Assembly: GCA_016179685.1 (NCBI GenBank)
Contig: JACPCR010000068.1
Span: 20,288 to 84,287 of the forward strand
Length of the DNA stretch: 64,000 nucleotides
Direction of reading: 5' to 3'
Origin: Planctomycetota bacterium
Lineage (GTDB): Bacteria; Planctomycetota; PUPC01; JACPCR01
Shown here: piece by piece, positions 60,906-64,000 of the stretch
How the letters are laid out: every line of letters starts with the position of its first letter
Numbering within the stretch: the first letter of the stretch is position 1
Notes under the pieces: generated by a model
Told to the model about the DNA's origin: nothing
The model's database searches: none
The model's input: the letters and a program-made list of their open reading frames with translations, nothing else
Made by a program: the position numbers and the translations under genes

Positions 60906-62186
60906 ATGAACTCCCGCTCCTACCGGAAAGCTTCCATCATTGCCATGCCCACCTCCATAGAAATCGTCCCCGTTCGTCCCTTCGAAGATGGCGTCGAGGC
61001 CGGGAAAAAGTCTGGCCGGGCCTCCTTGAATCAGCGCATTCGGAGGTGCCTGCGCGACCCTTGCCTCCGAGAGACCCTGGGTGAGATGGGCCGGGCCGAG
61101 CTGGAAGGCTACGTCCTGGCGCGGCTGGAGAACCCGCCGGACACCTCTCGCTACCCGGAGTTGGAGGACCTCTATCCGGAGCGACTGGACCATCTCCGGG
61201 GATTCGCCCGGGGCGCGGGGTGCACGCTGGCCGAGGCGGCCCTCGGGGACTACGTGGCCTACCGGCAGGATATCGAGTACTGGTATCGGATGTATCAGTT
61301 GGATCGAGGCCCGGGTCATTGCTCCGGCGTTCTCCTCGTGGGGCCCGACGGCGTCCTCGGCGCCCATAGCGGCGAGAGCGGCCCGCCGCCCAGGCCCCGC
61401 AGCTACCGATACCGCCCTCCAAAGCCCTACCACGGGCTGCGGTCCCTCAGGCCGCAACGCGCCCGGCTCGTCCTCCGAAAGCCGCGAACCGGCTACACCG
61501 AGGGCTGGGGCGTCACGAACGAGAAGGGCGTAGGCTGCTGCGCCGGAACGTCCTGCGGCGTCTGGCTCGATGAACGCATCGAGGACACGTGGCCCTTCAC
61601 GGGTTTCCCTCTCCTCCGCTTCGCCCGCGACGTCGAGCATCTGGAGGAGCTTTACCGCCGCTACACGCTCCACTGCTGGGGACGGGCCTCACAAGTCTGG
61701 GCCGACACCACCGGAAACGGCATGATCGTGGAGAAGAGCTATCGCCGCATCGGCATCCGCAGGATTCAGGGGGATGGCGTGCTGTGGTGTACGGAAGGCC
61801 ACTTCGAGAGTCCGGAAATGTCGGCCTTCCTCCGGGCCAGGCGACTCGAGTACCTCCACCGCGCGGGCAAGCATCTCGGCGCGGAAGACATGCAGTACGC
61901 CACGGATTGCGCCGTCCGCTTCACCCGCCTGGGCGAATTGTGCCACGAACCCTGGGGCCGGGGTTACGAGCACATGCGCCGCATCCTGACGGACCACGCG
62001 CCTTTCCCTCGGGCCGTCTGCCGCCACGCGGGACCCGATACGGCGGCTTACGACCGGACCGTCACCCTGGGCAGCACCTTCGTGGACCTCACGCACAACC
62101 GCGTCTTCTCTCGCTCCTGGATTCCCTGGAAGAAATTCTGCTGCGAAGTGCCGGAGCGTGTCACCCAGTACCCGCCAAGGCCGTGA
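60906..62186 (+). CDS. C45-like Ntn-hydrolase (acyl-CoA:6-APA acyltransferase family)
   Basis: A 426-residue protein. C139 in GHCSGVLLVGPDGVLGAHSGESG is the likely N-terminal nucleophile after self-cleavage, as in the penicillin acyltransferase (C45) family; GWGVTNEKGVGCCAGTS and WADTTGNGMIVEKSYRRI are further typical blocks. Members hydrolyse or transfer acyl groups on small amides. ATG 60906 is preferred; TTG 60894 overlaps the upstream stop and ATG 60945 is a third choice. It directly follows the HEAT-glycosidase fusion, so the two are probably co-transcribed. Confidence 0.72.
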   Translation: MNSRSYRKASIIAMPTSIEIVPVRPFEDGVEAGKKSGRASLNQRIRRCLRDPCLRETLGEMGRAELEGYVLARLENPPDTSRYPELEDLYPERLDHLRGFARGAGCTLAEAALGDYVAYRQDIEYWYRMYQLDRGPGHCSGVLLVGPDGVLGAHSGESGPPPRPRSYRYRPPKPYHGLRSLRPQRARLVLRKPRTGYTEGWGVTNEKGVGCCAGTSCGVWLDERIEDTWPFTGFPLLRFARDVEHLEELYRRYTLHCWGRASQVWADTTGNGMIVEKSYRRIGIRRIQGDGVLWCTEGHFESPEMSAFLRARRLEYLHRAGKHLGAEDMQYATDCAVRFTRLGELCHEPWGRGYEHMRRILTDHAPFPRAVCRHAGPDTAAYDRTVTLGSTFVDLTHNRVFSRSWIPWKKFCCEVPERVTQYPPRP

Positions 62187-62464
62187 TGCTTTGACACGCC
62201 GCCAGGGTCCCCGGAAACCGCAAGGAGAAGCCCTCCCTGTCTCCCCCATCCGAAGCGGAGAGGACGGCGTCTTGCAATGCTCGCGCTCCAGGGGTGAGGA
62301 GGGGGGCCGTAGGCCAGCGTGAAGCTGGGCGGGTATGAGCCCGGGTTTCTCACAAGGCGTACCGGCACGATCGATATGGGCCTGTGCAGGAATCCTTTGC
62401 AATTCAGGCTTCGTCCCGGCCTTCCTGAGACCTCGGTCCGGGCTGACCCTGATCGAGAACGACG
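62187..62464. other. Spacer, no gene recognised
   Basis: Only short palindromes and family D-like fragments (for instance CCCGGGTTTCTCACAAGGCG near 62341). The open frames are not supported. Confidence 0.4.
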
Positions 62465-62545
62465 CAAGTCGTTCGAGTCGAAGCCCGCGGGGCGCATTTC
62501 GAACACACCGCGTGAGAAATGCGGGTTACAGCGGGCGCTGGATGC
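62465..62545 (+). repeat. Dispersed repeat family D, copy D2
   Basis: GCGCATTTC...GAAATGCG hairpin arms with GAACAC and the GTGA stem, then GGGTTACAG, matching D1 (22069-22140) in the same orientation. It ends 33 bases before the last gene. Confidence 0.7.
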
Positions 62546-62577
62546 CAAGACGGGCCTGATGTATCATCGGGCTTGAA

Positions 62578-64000
62578 ATGAGCCTTGTCGCCCTTCATGA
62601 TTTTCTCTTCAGCCCCGCAACGGCTCGAGCGGCGCTCTTGGCCTCTGTCGCCGTGCTGGGGCTCGAAGCTCTTCTCATCGCCTTCTGCCTGTGGCGGGCC
62701 CGCCGGTCAGCCTCCCACCCTTCGGGCGAACACCCGCTGGGAAGGCGCCTCAGCCGCATCCAGGCCTGGGCGATCGGCATCCATGGCGGACAGAAGTGGA
62801 TCGTGGCCGCTGGCCTCGTGGCCGCGGCCACCGCCCTCCGGTGGGGCACGAGTGAACGAGTTCCGGGCCCCTGGACCCTCGGCGCACTCTGCGCGTTTCT
62901 CGCCCTGGCTCACTTTCTCATCCTCAGCTCGCTCCTTCATCACCCTTCGCTCCGAGATACCCTCGGCCGGATCGGCAGCACGTCCATGGGATCGCCGTCG
63001 GTGTCCCCCACCTTGCCGGACCAGATCGAGGCTCTGAGGGCCTGTGAGGGCCGGGCGGAAGCGCCGGGCCTCTACCCGATCCTCTACCAGTCGATGCTCC
63101 TGCGCCTCCAGAATCTCCGCCTTTCCGAGGCTCTTCCCCTTCGGAAACGGGACGTGATCAAGGTCGCCGCCGCCGCCACGACACTCGCCGTTCCTCTCAT
63201 CCTCGTCCTCGGGCAGGCCGCTTCTTTGCTCCAGGAGACCGTCGGCGACCTCATGGCCGAAGCGCCGGGCTGGGTGCGTCCGACTCCCGAAGCGCCTGAG
63301 GAAACTCCGGAGTCCCTGCTCGCCCAGAAGCCGCCCCAGCCGACGCCGCGCCCGCCTTCCCCGTCCCCTGAAACGAAGCCCGACCCATCGTCGAACGGGA
63401 GTCCAGGCCGGAGCCGGCCCGAGCCCCAGACCGAACGATCGGGCTCGACCCCGAGGGAGCGTTCCGCTCCCTCCGAATCCGCCTCATCCTCCACCTCGGA
63501 GCGGGCCACGGCATCCTCGGGCCGCTCTCCATCAGGCCATGACTCACGAGAGGCGGGCGAACATCAGCCCTCCGGCGGCCAGCACTCGCCCGGCGGGCGT
63601 ACCGGTGGAGGTGGACAGCCCCAAAGAACCCGCGAACCACCGGTAAAGCGGGGGCCGGCAGAAACACCACCGGGCGAACAGGAATCCGGCGAGCCGGAGG
63701 CCCAGCCCGGTCCGTCTGAAGCGCCGGGCGAGCAGCCCGGAGAGGGGGAGCAAGTGCAGGGGAGCGGGGAGCAGGAGGCAGGGAGCGCAAAGCAGCCGGG
63801 CGAGCAGCCCGGAGAGGGGGGGCAAGTGCAGGGGAGCGGGGAGCAGGAGGCAGGGAGCGCAAAGCAGCCGGGCGAGCAGCCCGGAGAGGGGGAGCAAGTG
63901 GAGGGGAGCGGGGAGCAGGAGGCAGGGAGCGCAAAGCAGCCGGGCGAGCAGCCCGGACCGGCCGAGCAAGTGCAGGGGAGCGGGGAGCAGGGGGCAGGGA
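62578..64000 (+). CDS. Membrane protein with long Pro/Gly/Glu/Gln-rich repeat region (partial, runs off the window)
   Basis: At least 474 residues; no stop before 64000. The frame was read codon by codon. Hydrophobic segments are at about 15-40 (AALLASVAVLGLEALLIAFCL), 65-82 (WIVAAGLVAAATAL), 100-120 and 198-220, then the protein becomes soluble. From residue 225 on it is Pro/Ser/Glu-rich, then consists of 24-residue repeats (EQPGEGEQVQGSGEQEAGSA + KQPG). The first part resembles DUF4175-type membrane proteins of bacteria, but the match is weak. The start is ATG 62578; no Shine-Dalgarno. Confidence 0.65.
   Translation, partial: MSLVALHDFLFSPATARAALLASVAVLGLEALLIAFCLWRARRSASHPSGEHPLGRRLSRIQAWAIGIHGGQKWIVAAGLVAAATALRWGTSERVPGPWTLGALCAFLALAHFLILSSLLHHPSLRDTLGRIGSTSMGSPSVSPTLPDQIEALRACEGRAEAPGLYPILYQSMLLRLQNLRLSEALPLRKRDVIKVAAAATTLAVPLILVLGQAASLLQETVGDLMAEAPGWVRPTPEAPEETPESLLAQKPPQPTPRPPSPSPETKPDPSSNGSPGRSRPEPQTERSGSTPRERSAPSESASSSTSERATASSGRSPSGHDSREAGEHQPSGGQHSPGGRTGGGGQPQRTREPPVKRGPAETPPGEQESGEPEAQPGPSEAPGEQPGEGEQVQGSGEQEAGSAKQPGEQPGEGGQVQGSGEQEAGSAKQPGEQPGEGEQVEGSGEQEAGSAKQPGEQPGPAEQVQGSGEQGAG
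63724..63999 (+). repeat. 72-base tandem repeat in the last gene
   Basis: Copies of the phrase CCGGGCGAGCAGCCCGG start at 63724, 63796, 63868 and 63940, giving a strict 72-base period and a 24-residue protein repeat. Nearly identical units imply recent expansion and likely length variation between strains. Confidence 0.9.

Noticed and set aside
62465..62545. A tRNA-like element in family D (a TTCGAA-containing hairpin)
   Set aside because: No acceptor stem, anticodon arm or D arm could be built.

Overview
The window is 64 kb of G+C-rich bacterial chromosome (by eye about two thirds G+C). It carries one tRNA, tRNA-Glu(CTC), and roughly 45 genes on both strands. Several features point to the PVC superphylum (Planctomycetota/Verrucomicrobiota and relatives) or a nearby uncultured lineage: a PVC-type small basic protein (29281-29688), many secreted glycoside-hydrolase-like and sialate-esterase-like proteins, repeated Gfo/Idh/MocA-type genes, a CehA/McbA-like metallohydrolase and system II cytochrome c maturation. 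The phylum is an inference. No rRNA, phage, insertion sequence with a transposase, or CRISPR array is visible.

Layout. 0.6-8 kb: a GT39-like membrane glycosyltransferase, a DUF4258/DUF2283 pair, a sugar-acid module (Gfo/Idh/MocA oxidoreductase divergent from an MLE-subgroup enolase and a DapA-family lyase), and a VapC/AbrB toxin-antitoxin pair. 8.5-22 kb: a TpsB/ShlB-like outer-membrane protein, two paralogous Gfo-like proteins of unknown function around a small aspartic protease, a true Gfo/Idh/MocA gene, an 1183-residue secreted glycosidase-like protein, a truncated PAS gene, a sialate O-acetylesterase and an NTT-like carrier. 22-30.7 kb: CcsA and ResB (cytochrome c maturation), a phasin-like protein, a SPOR-like membrane protein, the PVC small basic protein and a decayed GH127-like gene. 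30.7-41 kb: a transaldolase-phosphoglucose isomerase fusion with transketolase (pentose phosphate pathway), a lipoprotein, a phosphoesterase, and an esterase with an NPCBM-like domain. 40.6-43.7 kb: type II secretion pseudopilins G-H-I-J, with gspF alone at 54.2 kb. 44-48.7 kb: a zinc-acquisition cluster (His/Cys-rich protein, outer-membrane protein, ZnuA, and ZnuB fused to HEAT-like repeats) without an ATPase. 49-64 kb: a small zinc ribbon, type 4 uracil-DNA glycosylase, UbiA, a double-domain NDK, an inositol-phosphatase-like enzyme, a CehA-like protein, tRNA-Glu, a HEAT-glycosidase fusion, a C45-like acyltransferase and a partial membrane protein with 72-base repeats.

The most unusual feature is what lies between the genes. 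At least four dispersed non-coding repeat families (A-D) and more than a dozen long, often perfect tetraloop hairpins fill the spacers. Family A (4 copies) has a stem with a compensatory base-pair swap. Family B (3 copies) has near-perfect terminal inverted repeats and twin palindromes, like a MITE or REPIN. Family C (2 copies) is an array of short hairpins whose loops are nearly all TNAA or its complement. The long hairpins often share a GAAGYGC-NNNN-GCRCTTC-like core with locus-specific outer arms, and several start at a stop codon or sit beside a promoter. Together they form a dense palindrome system that could serve in termination, RNA stability or chromosome organisation; that role is inference.
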